A DNA stretch of 64,000 bases from Pycnococcus provasolii (GCA_049487715.1 CP150562.1:496001-560000), one strand, 5' to 3'. Counted from the first letter of the stretch, positions 1 through 9,016 are shown. Notes: a model not told the origin generated them from the letters alone. Made by a program: numbers and translations.

Positions 1-399
1 GACGACGCCTTTCCTGATATCAACGCCAACTTTCATAACTTCTGGGTTGATCCGTTCGAACCTGGGCGCGTCTGGTACGTGACTCGAGCAACTGCGACCC
101 ACACGGGGACGCTCGCGGGCGCGATTCCACCCACGGGCATACGTGTCGACTCGCCGCCACAGGCGAACTCCATGACATTTAACGTCGATGGACAATGCAC
201 ACAGCTCACCGTCGGCTATGTGCTCGACAAGCAGCTGGGTAATACGGGAGGTCTTGGCGGTGTCTTCGGCATCTTATACGCCATCGGATACGGTTTGCCC
301 TTCCCTGAAGCGCAGCCTTGGGAGAAGAGCTGGCAATACGCGCTTTTCCAGCAGACGAGCGGCTTCGCCACGGCTGTGCGCAAGACGCTTGGACTCTGA
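1..399 (+). CDS. SnoaL-like (NTF2-fold) protein, 3' end only
   Basis: The reading frame is open from the first base of the window, so only the C-terminal 132 residues are present. The stretch FHNFWVDPFEPGRVWYVTR followed by ATHTGTL resembles the core of SnoaL-like/NTF2-fold proteins, where such a strand pair lines a ligand pocket. The rest reads as a compact alpha/beta domain ending in an amphipathic helix (WEKSWQYALFQ). No catalytic role can be assigned because NTF2-fold proteins range from enzymes to scaffolds. The upstream part and any targeting signal lie outside the window. It converges on the MYND-CS gene with an 85-bp gap. Confidence 0.55.
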   Translation, partial: DDAFPDINANFHNFWVDPFEPGRVWYVTRATATHTGTLAGAIPPTGIRVDSPPQANSMTFNVDGQCTQLTVGYVLDKQLGNTGGLGGVFGILYAIGYGLPFPEAQPWEKSWQYALFQQTSGFATAVRKTLGL

Positions 400-468
400 G
401 CACACTTTTAGGATGCGTGAGCGAAAAAGTCTCTTGTACCTTTAAAAAACACAACAAATGAAGTTCGA

Positions 469-473
469 TTACA
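469..473 (-). terminator. TGTAA poly(A) signal of the MYND-CS gene
   Basis: TTACA on the plus strand reads TGTAA on the minus strand, 12-16 nt beyond the stop codon. TGTAA is the known green-algal polyadenylation signal; use by this gene is inferred from position. Confidence 0.5.
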
Positions 474-484
474 AAGATACTGCG

Positions 485-1417
485 TCACCTCGCCTTGATT
501 GCCTTGCCACGCTTCTTGTACGCGTGCGCATTCGGACCACCGTCGAACTCGTACTCTGATGAGAAGTACTCGGTGGGCACAATCGCATAGCCGGTATTGC
601 CTACGGGCAGCGCGAGGCTCTCATTCGCCGGCGCCTTGTACAACACGCTCGTCCAGAACGTGTCGTTGTTCGTACTGCCGTCGTCGTAGTGCCCTCGTCG
701 GTTCCTCTTCAGTAGGTGGATGTGAAGTAGACCGTCGGACACGAACCAAGTGCTTCCGTCGACGTCCACCTCCTTAAGCAGCTCACCGCTGAGTTTGTCT
801 GCTCCATCTAAGCTCACGTGAAGTCGCCTCGGCTCAATGCTGACGACGACGGCGCGCGTTGGTAGGTTCGTTGGCAGCTGGAAGTAGATTTCGACGAACG
901 TCTGGTTTTGCTTCCACTTGTACGCAGTGGTGCTGACGCCAAGCGCTGGCGGTATCTCGACGCTCGCCCACCGCCGTTCTCGATCTGTGACTGCTCTCCT
1001 GGCGACCGCCTCGTCCTCGTCTCTATGAGCCACCGCGAGCCTCTCCTCCGCGGTGTACGACGGCTGCAGCGGAATGGGGTTGGCACGCCCGTACATGCTC
1101 TCCATCACCTCCTGCCGCGAGAATCCTGAAGTCGCATTTCCCGCACGCTCGAGTCTGTCCACCTCGTCGTCGCGTAGTACCGCCTGTTTTCCGTGTTTGC
1201 GCATCCATCGCGCAAACTTCGGCTCGGTGGCTTCGAGCGCGTCGGCGAAGTCGTTGCGTCTGCATATGTCCTTGTGGAAGGGCCAGTACGCCTTTTGGCA
1301 CTTCACGGAGCAGAAGTACGCGGAGTGGCAGCGCGAACACTTGCCTAATCCATCCGTCGCACCGCAGTTCGCGCACTCTTTCGCTTCGAGCGTCTCGGGC
1401 GTGTGCATAGCCGCCAT
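485..1417 (-). CDS. MYND zinc finger plus CS-domain protein
   Basis: A 310-residue protein. Residues 15-52 form a complete MYND finger with ligands C15, C18, C27, C30, C36, C40, H48 and C52. Residues about 160-265 form a CS (p23/NudC-like) beta-sandwich, starting at TTAYKWKQNQTFVEIYFQLP and containing the typical RRLHVSLDG strand. MYND fingers bind proline-rich peptides and CS domains bind HSP90 or client proteins, so a chaperone-adaptor role is a reasonable inference; the client is unknown. The segment between the domains is charged and partly helical. The start is the ATG giving MAAMHTPE; a second Met three codons later could also serve. No signal peptide is seen, so it is probably cytosolic or nuclear. 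Confidence 0.8.
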   Translation of the reverse strand: MAAMHTPETLEAKECANCGATDGLGKCSRCHSAYFCSVKCQKAYWPFHKDICRRNDFADALEATEPKFARWMRKHGKQAVLRDDEVDRLERAGNATSGFSRQEVMESMYGRANPIPLQPSYTAEERLAVAHRDEDEAVARRAVTDRERRWASVEIPPALGVSTTAYKWKQNQTFVEIYFQLPTNLPTRAVVVSIEPRRLHVSLDGADKLSGELLKEVDVDGSTWFVSDGLLHIHLLKRNRRGHYDDGSTNNDTFWTSVLYKAPANESLALPVGNTGYAIVPTEYFSSEYEFDGGPNAHAYKKRGKAIKAR

Positions 1418-1661
1418 GGCTTCGGCGCGCGAAATTGAATGAAAAAATGAAAAGAAAAATTGAAGTGAATTGGAAGGTTCCTTGACCCTCCGGGAGGCTG
1501 GGACCCGCCCGAACGATTGATCGGGGGAACCACCCCTGAACGGAGGGGACCCGAGCGGGTGTCACGCGACTCTCTCGCCTCGTGCACTTGCAAGCTCAAC
1601 TTCTTATTTACACATACTGTACTTCAAAGTCATAAACCTTAGGTAGTATCAATCGGCGCGA

Positions 1662-2636
1662 CTACCCTGTGCACATCGCGAATATCCCTATGGCTACGAG
1701 CAAAGCCTTCGTGCCGTGCGAGTTAGAAGTGACGGGCGCATCAGCGGCGTTTAACTTCAACGGCCGCGTTGTTTCGTCCGCGGTTGGTGTCTGGCTCGGG
1801 GGCGCGAAGATGCCTGTGGTCGACGTTGTGGTGGCTGTTGGTGGCGGCGTTGTGGATGCGCTATCCTTGTTCGTATCGGCAGCGGATGTGGTGACGGCGG
1901 TGCTTGGAAGCGTAAACGATGTCGTGGTAGTCGCAGCCTCCGTGGTCGTTGTGGATGAGGCACTGCTCGGAATTTCGTGTGGCACCACGATAATGTGGTC
2001 TTGTACAACCCACGTGTTGGTTTCGCTGTCAAACTGTGCGTCCATCACGATATCGTTCGAATAGCTTTTTGACAGCGGGTCGTGTGCAAAGTACAACTGC
2101 GTCGTGTGAACCTCACCACCAAGGTGCACTTTAAGGTGTAGGTGAAGCACAGGCCTCGATATGTAGTTGTGCGGCATGATTGTCGTTGCAAAGAACCTCC
2201 CATTGTCGTCGGCTTGCACCTTTCCTCTGCAGTAGAAGCTGTCTTGAAACGGCGCTGGCGCTTTCACGGGACACAGCGGGCAGTCGTAGTACTCGCCGCT
2301 TGCGTCCGCTTGCCAGAAGTCCAGCGTTGCGCTCGCTGGCTGGCACTCGCTTCTGGCTGAGAGCACCCTGCCCGTGATGTTAAGTCGCGTTTCTTGTTTG
2401 TTTGCGTCTTGGTTGTATTCGCACAGCACCCCATCGGTTCGCGCGGGTGCGTTCTCCATGTAATAGGGTCCTTCCTGTTGTGCGACGACAGCCACGTACG
2501 AGGTTGCTGATGCTGACGGCGAAGGCGCGGGACAGCGCACGGGAACGGCGTGCACGAGTTGTGGAGAAAGCACCGCCACAGCAACTGTTAAGACGCCGAT
2601 GAAAGTGCATTTTCGCGTCGTCGTCGCCGGCATCAT
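1662..2636 (-). CDS. Secreted intradiol ring-cleavage dioxygenase with Thr-rich tail
   Basis: A 324-residue protein with a signal peptide (residues 1-30, hydrophobic core FIGVLTVAVAVL). It carries the intradiol dioxygenase fold: GPYY at 57-60, WQADASGEYYD at 108-118, a second conserved Tyr in MPHNY (Y158), then SRPVLHLHLKV with H165 and H167. These give the non-heme Fe(III) ligands of the family (two Tyr, two His) and the conserved RP. The family opens catechol-type rings between the two hydroxyls using O2. After about residue 230 comes a long Ser/Thr-rich stretch and a short hydrophobic C-terminal segment (ALLVAIGIFAMC), suggesting a mucin-like stalk and perhaps a GPI anchor or cell-wall attachment. 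The start is set at the tandem ATG at 2631-2636; codons further upstream are Arg/Gly-rich and not convincing. Extracellular aromatic degradation is unexpected for a phototroph. Confidence 0.8.
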   Translation of the reverse strand: MMPATTTRKCTFIGVLTVAVAVLSPQLVHAVPVRCPAPSPSASATSYVAVVAQQEGPYYMENAPARTDGVLCEYNQDANKQETRLNITGRVLSARSECQPASATLDFWQADASGEYYDCPLCPVKAPAPFQDSFYCRGKVQADDNGRFFATTIMPHNYISRPVLHLHLKVHLGGEVHTTQLYFAHDPLSKSYSNDIVMDAQFDSETNTWVVQDHIIVVPHEIPSSASSTTTTEAATTTTSFTLPSTAVTTSAADTNKDSASTTPPPTATTTSTTGIFAPPSQTPTADETTRPLKLNAADAPVTSNSHGTKALLVAIGIFAMCTG

Positions 2637-2819
2637 CGTCGCGTGTGAGCGGGGAAGGCGGGGGGTCGAAGAGGGTGAGTTTGATAGATGATATTTCGCT
2701 TTCCAGCGGAGGGAGCGGTCCTGCCCGCCTTTTTCCTGCCCCTTCAACCTTCCCCTTCCCCTTCGCCAACGCCTCCCCCCCCCCCTTTTCCCTTGCCGCG
2801 TCCGCCAGAACACTCCGCC
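2637..2819. promoter_or_regulatory. Short divergent promoter
   Basis: 183 bp separates the start codons of the dioxygenase (minus) and the phosphohexomutase (plus), so both promoters must lie here or in the adjacent 5' ends. It contains CT-rich blocks (about 2735-2800) typical of 5' leaders in this window. No TATA box was recognised. Confidence 0.45.
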
Positions 2820-4619
2820 ATGTCAACGGACTCCGCGCGCGCTCGCTCAGGCTCGACCAAGATATCTCGGCGCACGGCACGACACGCGCCATACCCGGCT
2901 CGACGACGCAACTCGGCTCGCTCACCCTCGTCCGCACCGGCGTCAGCCATGGATACCGCGGCGGTACAAGAGCGATTTGCGCGCCTGCAGAACGGATCCG
3001 ACGTGCGCGGTGTCGCCTTGCCAGGAATACCCGACGAACCAGTCACGCTCACGCCGAACGCCGCTTTCTGCCTCGCACGCGCGTTCGCCGAAAGCGTGCG
3101 CGACAAACAATCGGACAAAAAGGAAGTTCTCATCGCCGTCGGACGCGACCCGCGACTCAGTGGACCGGCTGTCGTCGATGCCGCCTTGCGAGGAATCAAC
3201 AGCACGGCAGGCGCCAAAGCAGTAGATGCGGGACTCGCAACCACGCCCGCGATGTACATGGCGACACAGTTCGAGGATGTGCAGGCGGATGGCGCCTTCA
3301 TGGTCACCGCGTCGCACCTGCCGTGGAACAGAAACGGCATGAAGTTCTTCACGAATGCGGGGGGTGCGTCCAAACAGGACATCAAGGCGCTCGTGACGCG
3401 CGCGTCGGAGGTGGCGAACGAGTACGGAATGGACGAAAGCACGTGCTTTGACGCCGACACGCCGCTTCCGGAGACGTCGGCATCGGCGGCGGTAGACAGC
3501 GTGCCACTCGTCAAGGAGTACTACGCGAAGCACTGCCAGGAGGTTGTGCGCAACGCGGCGATGAACCGCTACGAGGCGCTAACCGGCTCTGCGAAGGTGC
3601 CGGCAATTCTGTCAAGCTCCAAGCCTCTTGAGAATTTGCGTATCGTCGTCGACGCGGGTAATGGCTGCGGCGGTTTCCTGGCTTCCGAAGTTCTCGCGCC
3701 GCTCGGCGCGGACGTCAACGGCTCCGCGTACCTCGATCCAGATGGAAACTTCCCGAACCACATACCGAATCCCGAGGACGAGACAGCGATGGCGAGCGCC
3801 GTTGCCATCACCAAGGCAGCTTCCGCTCACATGGGCATTTGCTTGGACACGGACTGCGATCGCAGCGCCGTCGTGGCGCGCAGCGGCGCAGCGCTCAATC
3901 GCAATCGCTTGATTGCGGCGATGAGCGCGCTCGTGCTCAGCGCGCACCCCGGTACCGCGGTTGTGACAGACAGCGTGACGAGCAACGGCCTGCGAGACTT
4001 CATTGAGTCGCTCGGTGGACGGCACGTGCGCTACAAGCGTGGGTACAAGAATGTCATCGACAAGGGTGTGGAGCTGGGATCGGGCGCATGCCAGCTGATG
4101 ATGGAGACGAGCGGGCACGGCGCATTGGCTGAGAACTTCTACCTCGACGACGGCCTGTTCATGGCACTTCTTCTTGTTGGCGAGGTGGCGGCACGTGCGG
4201 CTGCGAATCCAGATGCTGTGAATTCCGCAGACTTCGACCCTTTGGGTGAGTTGGTTGCGAATTTGCGCGAGCCGGTGGAGAGCGTGGAGTACCGTCTTGG
4301 CATTCAGGTGGAGCCTGGCAGTGACTTCCGTCCTGTGGGCGAAGCGGCTTTGGAATCATTCAAGGAGGTTTGTGCGGATATGGCGTCTAGTGGTTGGGTG
4401 CTTGAGGATGAGAACTACGAAGGGTATCGTGTACGCATTCCCGAGGGTGATGACGGCGAGGAGGGTTGGGCTCTGCTTCGCATGAGTCTTCACGACCCCC
4501 TCTGTGTGCTGAACGTCGAGAGTGATAAGGTGGGTGGACATGAGACGACTTTGCAGATTCTCAAGAGTGCCTTGCTGGAGAAGCAGGTGGCACTTGACTT
4601 GAGTGCACTTTCCAGTTAA
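2820..4619 (+). CDS. Plastid phosphoglucomutase/phosphomannomutase-like protein
   Basis: A 599-residue alpha-D-phosphohexomutase family protein. Residues 1-43 are rich in Ser/Arg/Ala and look like a plastid transit peptide. The phosphoserine loop is TASHLPWNRNGMKFF with Ser165, the Mg-binding loop DTDCDR is at 343-348, and the sugar-binding loop ETSGHGA is at 429-435. The canonical loop in bacterial and cytosolic enzymes is TASHNP; the TASHLP variant recalls a plastid PGM-like group in plants (Arabidopsis At1g70820 type), so the substrate may not be glucose phosphate. The C-terminal domain ends with a compact SDKVGGHETT region. The start is the ATG at 2820, preceded by a CT-rich leader. The frame stays open upstream, but that part is low-complexity Pro. 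Confidence 0.8.
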   Translation: MSTDSARARSGSTKISRRTARHAPYPARRRNSARSPSSAPASAMDTAAVQERFARLQNGSDVRGVALPGIPDEPVTLTPNAAFCLARAFAESVRDKQSDKKEVLIAVGRDPRLSGPAVVDAALRGINSTAGAKAVDAGLATTPAMYMATQFEDVQADGAFMVTASHLPWNRNGMKFFTNAGGASKQDIKALVTRASEVANEYGMDESTCFDADTPLPETSASAAVDSVPLVKEYYAKHCQEVVRNAAMNRYEALTGSAKVPAILSSSKPLENLRIVVDAGNGCGGFLASEVLAPLGADVNGSAYLDPDGNFPNHIPNPEDETAMASAVAITKAASAHMGICLDTDCDRSAVVARSGAALNRNRLIAAMSALVLSAHPGTAVVTDSVTSNGLRDFIESLGGRHVRYKRGYKNVIDKGVELGSGACQLMMETSGHGALAENFYLDDGLFMALLLVGEVAARAAANPDAVNSADFDPLGELVANLREPVESVEYRLGIQVEPGSDFRPVGEAALESFKEVCADMASSGWVLEDENYEGYRVRIPEGDDGEEGWALLRMSLHDPLCVLNVESDKVGGHETTLQILKSALLEKQVALDLSALSS

Positions 4620-4710
4620 CAAAGGAGTCGAAGTTGGAAGATGAGATTTCTTTTTTGTTTTTCGAAAAAAAGGGGGGTGGTGTATTTGACAGCAGGGTGT
4701 TCCTTTGTTC

Positions 4711-5136
4711 TTAGAAGTCCAGTCCCCCCTCGCGTGCACCCTCCGCGACCGCCCTGATGCGTCCGTGGTAGAGGAAACCACCTCGGTCGAACACCACCTT
4801 TTCCACTCCCGCCGCCTTTCCAGCTTCTGCGACTAATTTTCCCACCATTTCCGCGGCACTGACGGTTTTGGCGTTGACGTTATCTGAGGATAGCGTTTCG
4901 CGCAGTCCCTTGGAGAGCGTGGATGCAGCGGCAAGGGTGACTCCCTGGGTGTCGTCGATGATTTGCGCGTACGTGTGTTCGTTGCTTTTGAAGACGGCGA
5001 GGCGCGGTCGTTCGGTCGTTCCTGCGATTTTGTTGCGCATGCGCTGGTGGCGCTTGACGCGTTTGTCTGTGCGCGACGCGGTCTTGCACGTCGTGGTGAC
5101 TGCACGCGGGCGTGTTGCCGTGTTCATGGCGAGCAT
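4711..5136 (-). CDS. rpl18: Plastid ribosomal protein uL18 (nuclear-encoded)
   Basis: A 141-residue protein. After a leader of about 25 residues rich in Thr/Arg ([18 protein letters not shown]) comes the bacterial/plastid L18 core: [34 protein letters not shown], then [20 protein letters not shown] and the C-terminal ending GLDF. L18 binds 5S rRNA in the large subunit. The cyanobacterial-type ending and the short leader indicate plastid rather than mitochondrial function. In green algae and plants this gene is nuclear, whereas red-type plastids usually keep it. The start could also be the ATG three codons further in (5127). It converges on the phosphohexomutase gene with a 91-bp gap. Confidence 0.88.
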   Translation of the reverse strand: MLAMNTATRPRAVTTTCKTASRTDKRVKRHQRMRNKIAGTTERPRLAVFKSNEHTYAQIIDDTQGVTLAAASTLSKGLRETLSSDNVNAKTVSAAEMVGKLVAEAGKAAGVEKVVFDRGGFLYHGRIRAVAEGAREGGLDF

Positions 5137-5584
5137 CGTTCCGTCGTTGTCGTTGCAGCGAGTGGATGAAGGGGAAGGGAAGGGGAAGGGGAGGAAGGGA
5201 GGAGGGGCGGCCCCGAAGAAGGACAGTTTGTGGTAAAAAATAGGGGAATGTGGATAGGATGAAACGGGTATCCCCAGCGGCAAACCTACAGGCCGGTAGT
5301 GTGATTGAGGGATACATCGTTGGAAATGGGTCGAATATCCTCTCCATGGGGAGGTGGAATCCCTCGGAGGAGTCGAATTCCTGTTTGGTTATTACTGAGG
5401 TGCTCCCCTCCCCTCAACCTCCCTCCCCGTTCTTCTTCTTCCCTGTCCTGTCCCCCTCCCCTCCCCATCTCATTCCTCACCTCCTCGTTTCTCACCTCTT
5501 TTTGTTTTCGATTTTTATGGCGCCTTCTCTTCAAGCAACTGGCGCTGGTTTCTTGCTGCTGCTGCTGCTGCTGCCTTATGCTGT
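5137..5584. other. Intergenic, CT-rich
   Basis: No gene is seen. The proximal part (5160-5220) is purine-rich, which is CT-rich on the L18 sense strand and fits its 5' leader. 5400-5520 is a long CT-rich tract. 5552-5575 holds a short CTG repeat. Confidence 0.5.
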
Positions 5585-7163
5585 TCACGTCTGATTCTGC
5601 AGGTGTATCACAGCACCATTGAACTCGTCTTTCTCACTCAGGCTGAGTACTTGCCACCACAAATGTCGCAAACTTTGCAGGTTCTTCTTAGTTTCGACGA
5701 GGCCGAAATGCTCGTGCGCAACAGCGATGGCTTGGTTCCAGTCGCACAGCTTGTGCAGTATGAATGATGTGGCATATGCAGGCGAACCCGCTCTGCGAAA
5801 AAAGGGTCTTGCAGAAAAATCTGCTATACGACGAAGCAGATTTTCGTCGACTTCGGTGGTCGCGGCGGCGGCGGACGGCGGACGGGTGCGGCGGACGGCG
5901 GTGGCGGCGGATGAGCCAGCGGCGGCGGCAAAAGCGGCGGCGGCAGCGGCGGCAGCGGCGGCGGCAGCGGCGGCGGCTTCATTTTGAGTGTAACCAGGTC
6001 CTACTTCTTCAAAGACCCGTTTGGCCTCCTTGAAGGCACGTTGTCGTTCTTCTCCTTCCGATCCAAAATTACCGAAACTTATTTGCTTCCTCATGTCCGG
6101 GATCCGGATATACACCCGAAGACGTCCGTACTTGGTTGCGTACACTCCCTTCGTCGTCTCAGTAGTCGCCTCCCAGTCGCAGTCGCATCAGCGCCACCAC
6201 CAGCAGGTTCATCGTCGTCGTCGTCGTCGTCGTCGTCGACGACGGCCATTTCGTCGCCTGCCATGCCCGAGGCAGGGGGGGGAGGGGGGGCAGCTAACCC
6301 TAGGCAGAACGTGCAAACCCTAACTCCGTGCTGGTTTATTTGGCCGAGTCGGAGGCAGCGCCCTAGGGGTTCGCCGTTTTCGTCGAGCTGTATCACCTGG
6401 CAGAGCTCGTCGGGCTTCAAACCCCTAATCGACTCCGCGTAACCCCGAGCGATTCGGGTTTGACCAGCAGCAGCACCCCCGCAGCAGGGTTCCCCCAAAC
6501 GACGAGCGGGTACGACGAGTAGGCAAGCCCTAGGGTTTCGCGAAAGGCCCAAAGGTCGGGGAACGGAGGAGGTTCGCGGTGTTTCAGTCCCCCCGAAAAC
6601 TGGTCAGGCTGCACCGTCCAGAACCCCGAACTGAGACTGAGATCCCCACGCAAGCGTGCTTGCAAACCCTGGTGCCCGTCGGGGCCCCAAACCCCGTGCT
6701 TGTAAGGTCGGTTGAGCAGCTTCATGGGTACAGCAACTAGGGTTTCAGCCGGTATCTCCAGCGTGACGACCTCCCCCGTGCTGTCGTCGAAAAAGTAAAA
6801 AAAAGACAAACAAGAACGCCAAAAAAGCTTGAATTTTTGCATCGACGGTGGATCCCCATCCGGATGCTTCAAGTGGTAGGAAAACCACTCGTAGAGGTGC
6901 GCCCAAAACGACGCCCAAGACCCTTCAGTGAATAGGGCTTTGAGCTTCTCCCCCTCTTGGCTCCCATCAAATAGGGTTGCACTCGTACCGTTATGGTACG
7001 AGATGCGTGCCGAAGAAGAGGAGAAGGCTACGCCGGCGCCCTTCCACGGTGTTTCCATGTTCGGGGTTAGCGCCTTAGCGCATTTTCCGCGCAGGTACAC
7101 GTCGACGTCGGTGGACAACCCGGAGAACAAGATAGTCTGCCGGCACTCCTGCAGCAAAGACAT
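5585..7163 (-). CDS. Multi-frame gene with an AP2-like domain (introns or frameshifts)
   Basis: Three overlapping minus-strand frames read as one protein. Part A (7163-6417) starts with MSLLQECRQTILFSG and has a Trp/Phe-rich globular region. Part B (about 6450-6160) continues with YAESIRGLKPDELCQ and VIQLDENGEPLGRCLRLGQ, then poly-Pro and a run of nine Asp. Part C (about 6178-5585) begins TTKGVYATKYGRLRVYIRI with RKQISFGNFGSEGE, resembling an AP2/ERF-type DNA-binding fold, then poly-Ala (GCC repeat, 5935-5982) and a helical C-terminus. Both joins (near 6440 and 6180) need a +1 base or an intron of length 2 modulo 3. No consensus GT-AG pair was found at either, though each join touches a G run. 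It could be a decaying gene, assembly errors, or unusual introns. Function unknown; AP2-like domains suggest DNA binding. Confidence 0.5.
5935..5982. repeat. GCG/GCC trinucleotide repeat (poly-Ala coding)
   Basis: Imperfect (GGC)n on the plus strand, read as poly-Ala on the minus strand inside the AP2-like gene; likely length-variable. Confidence 0.7.
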
Positions 7164-7452
7164 TTGGGGAATGGCGTGGTGGGTGGTTGGTGTGCCTCTT
7201 GTTTTGTTATGTTTGTTTTGTTGGTGCCATTCCTTGTTATTTCTTGTTGTAATGTACTAGGTTCTTTTATTTTCCTTGTTTTTTTTTTCTTGTTTTTTTC
7301 TTCTTGTTTTGTTTTTCTTGTTTTGTTTTTCTTGTTTTTTTTTTCTTGTCACACACACTCACTCCTCACACTACACCACAACCTGCTCGGCGGTGACCCG
7401 CCAAGAAGGCAGCACACGCCCGGATCGCGCCTGTCGTTCTTCAACTACGGGC
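7164..7452. repeat. T-rich TTTTCTTG tract
   Basis: Between the AP2-like gene and the repeat gene lies a stretch (7200-7350) of runs of T broken by CTTG, about 11-nt quasi-periodic. Read on the plus strand it would code for Phe/Leu/Cys-rich sequence with no ATG. It may be a 5' leader or the polypyrimidine tract of an intron for the following gene. Confidence 0.5.
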
Positions 7453-7857
7453 ATGCCAGACCACTTGGAGGCTGTGGACAGCGACGGCGACGGCATTCCT
7501 GACCACCTGGACGACGATGACGACAACGACGGCATCCCGGATAGTCAGGACAATGACGACGACGGCGACGGCATCCCAGACCACTTGGAGGCTGTGGACA
7601 GCGACGGCGACGGCATTCCTGACCACCTGGACGACGATGACGACAACGACGGCATCCCGGATAGTCAGGACAATGACGACGACGGCGACGGCATCCCAGA
7701 CCACTTGGAGGCTGTGGACAGCGACGGCGACGGCATTCCTGACCACCTGGACGACGATGACGACAACGACGGCATCCCGGATAGTCAGGACAATGACGAC
7801 GACGGCGACGGCATCCCGGACCACCTGGAGGTTGTAGACAGCGTGCTGGTGTCTTGA
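7453..7857 (+). CDS. Thrombospondin type-3 repeat (calcium-binding) protein
   Basis: From the ATG at 7453 the protein has 134 residues and consists almost wholly of alternating DSDGDGIPDHLD, DNDGIPDSQD and DDGDGIPDHLE units, the Asp-rich loops of thrombospondin type-3 repeats, which wrap Ca2+ ions. The frame stays open upstream to 7276 without an ATG. That part would give a very hydrophobic Phe/Leu leader followed by a Thr/Ser-rich linker, so a secreted protein with a spliced or non-ATG start is possible. The protein ends VVDSVLVS. TSP3 repeats normally occur in extracellular or surface proteins; here no other domain is attached. It may be one exon of a larger gene. Confidence 0.6.
   Translation: MPDHLEAVDSDGDGIPDHLDDDDDNDGIPDSQDNDDDGDGIPDHLEAVDSDGDGIPDHLDDDDDNDGIPDSQDNDDDGDGIPDHLEAVDSDGDGIPDHLDDDDDNDGIPDSQDNDDDGDGIPDHLEVVDSVLVS
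7457..7817. repeat. Perfect 120-bp tandem repeat, three copies
   Basis: The 120-bp unit is identical base for base in all three copies (phases starting 7457, 7577, 7697) and codes 40 residues of TSP3 repeat. Perfect identity including third positions points to very recent expansion or gene conversion. Confidence 0.9.
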
Positions 7858-8142
7858 AAGATGGGCTTACTTTACTTTCTGGTGTTTTTTTCTTTTTATC
7901 TTAATGTCATGTTCAGCTTACTTATTATAAGGTAGTTTCCGTCGTTTGGTGGTTCGATCTATGATTTTTTGTTACAGGTTACTTGAAGGTTTGTTCTTTT
8001 TTTTCTTACAGGTTGTACAGGTTTGTTGTATCATGGATGGAATGGAATCTTTGGGGTTGAGCGGACCAAACTTCTTACAAAGTAAAATGTACAATAAACA
8101 CACACAAGAAAGTTAAAAACCTTCTTAGAATACTTTTTTTTT

Positions 8143-9016
8143 TCACATCTGCTGATGTGCCACGACGATTCTGTGCAGCGCACCCTCCAAACGGTCCAAG
8201 TATCCTGGAAGTTCCGAAAACGCGCCTTTTCCTAAGTCACACAATTCGCGCATCGCCCAGAACGATGGCGTCTCGCACAGGTACCTCAGCCGCCCTGCAC
8301 TGCGTAGCAAGCTATCAAGCTTATGCTTGGGCACACGGTCGCACAGCTGAACGATCGCCCTTCGCTTAGACGCGCACTCGTGCAGCAGGTGCACGCGATT
8401 GTACAGCTCCGGGTTCACCGCATCCACGCATAAAATCGGCTGCATCTCTATGGATGTGAGAAACTCGTGCGCAAGCTTGCACACCTTGCGCGGTGCAAAG
8501 TCCCAGTCCCAAAGCACGCAACGGGGAAGCACTGCCGTCTCGTTTTCGTGGCACATCTCGCAGTACAGCGAACCGGTGTACTCGCACAGGCGCGCCTGGC
8601 GCCTCAGCGCGGTGCCAGGAGCGGTGCCGGAAGGAAGAAGGCTCGCGAAGGCGTCGAGCATGCCGCCGGCAGTCCCGAGGCTGCGCTTAACCGACGAGTC
8701 GACTGCCCTTGAGGCGTTCAACAATGCCGGCAGCTGCCATTAACGCCTCGCATACCTCTGCCATCGCGTCCATCGCGCCGTGGATGCCATCACGCCCGCT
8801 CTCGGCGTCGGCGAGGGCAGCTTCCGCGCACCTCAGAACCTGCCCCGCGTGGTGGCTCGATGCTCGCGGTTTCAAGGCGGTGTACACGCGCAGACTTTGC
8901 TGACGACGTGAGCTGCTTGCGGAATGGCCAGCCCATCTCAGCGTCTCGCATGCCCAGCGCTCGCGCAGCGAAGCACGTGCCGCCGCGCTGCTCTGACGCC
9001 CATCCACGGATGCCAT
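8143..9016 (-). CDS. Rubicon-homology (DEF8/DUF4206-type) zinc-domain protein
   Basis: The C-terminal part (8685-8143) carries the RH core: RLCEYTGSLYCEMCH, LPRCVLWDWDFAPRKVC, HEFL, QPILCVD, NPELYNRVHLLHEC. In animals and plants this domain belongs to DEF8, Rubicon and PLEKHM-type endosome/autophagy adaptors that bind RAB7. An upstream frame from ATG 9016 gives a helical, Ala-rich part (QQSLRVYTALKPRASSHH, GRDGIHGAMDAMAEVCEALM). The two are joined here by a proposed 70-nt intron (8686-8755, GTATGC to TTAAG) that restores frame; this join is inference. The usual first Cys-x-x-Cys pair ahead of CEYTG is not visible, so either an exon is missing or the first zinc site is lost. The RH domain itself is secure; the exon structure is not. 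Confidence 0.55.
8686..8755 (-). other. Candidate 70-nt intron in the RH-domain gene
   Basis: The donor GTATGC follows a GAG codon and the acceptor is TTAAG before an Arg codon. Both are phase 0, and the 70-nt length (1 modulo 3) joins the two frames exactly. Unproven. Confidence 0.35.

Noticed and set aside
7441-7824. Minus-strand frame of Val/Ile repeats
   Set aside because: Reverse reading of the TSP3 repeat; pure repeat translation without a start context.
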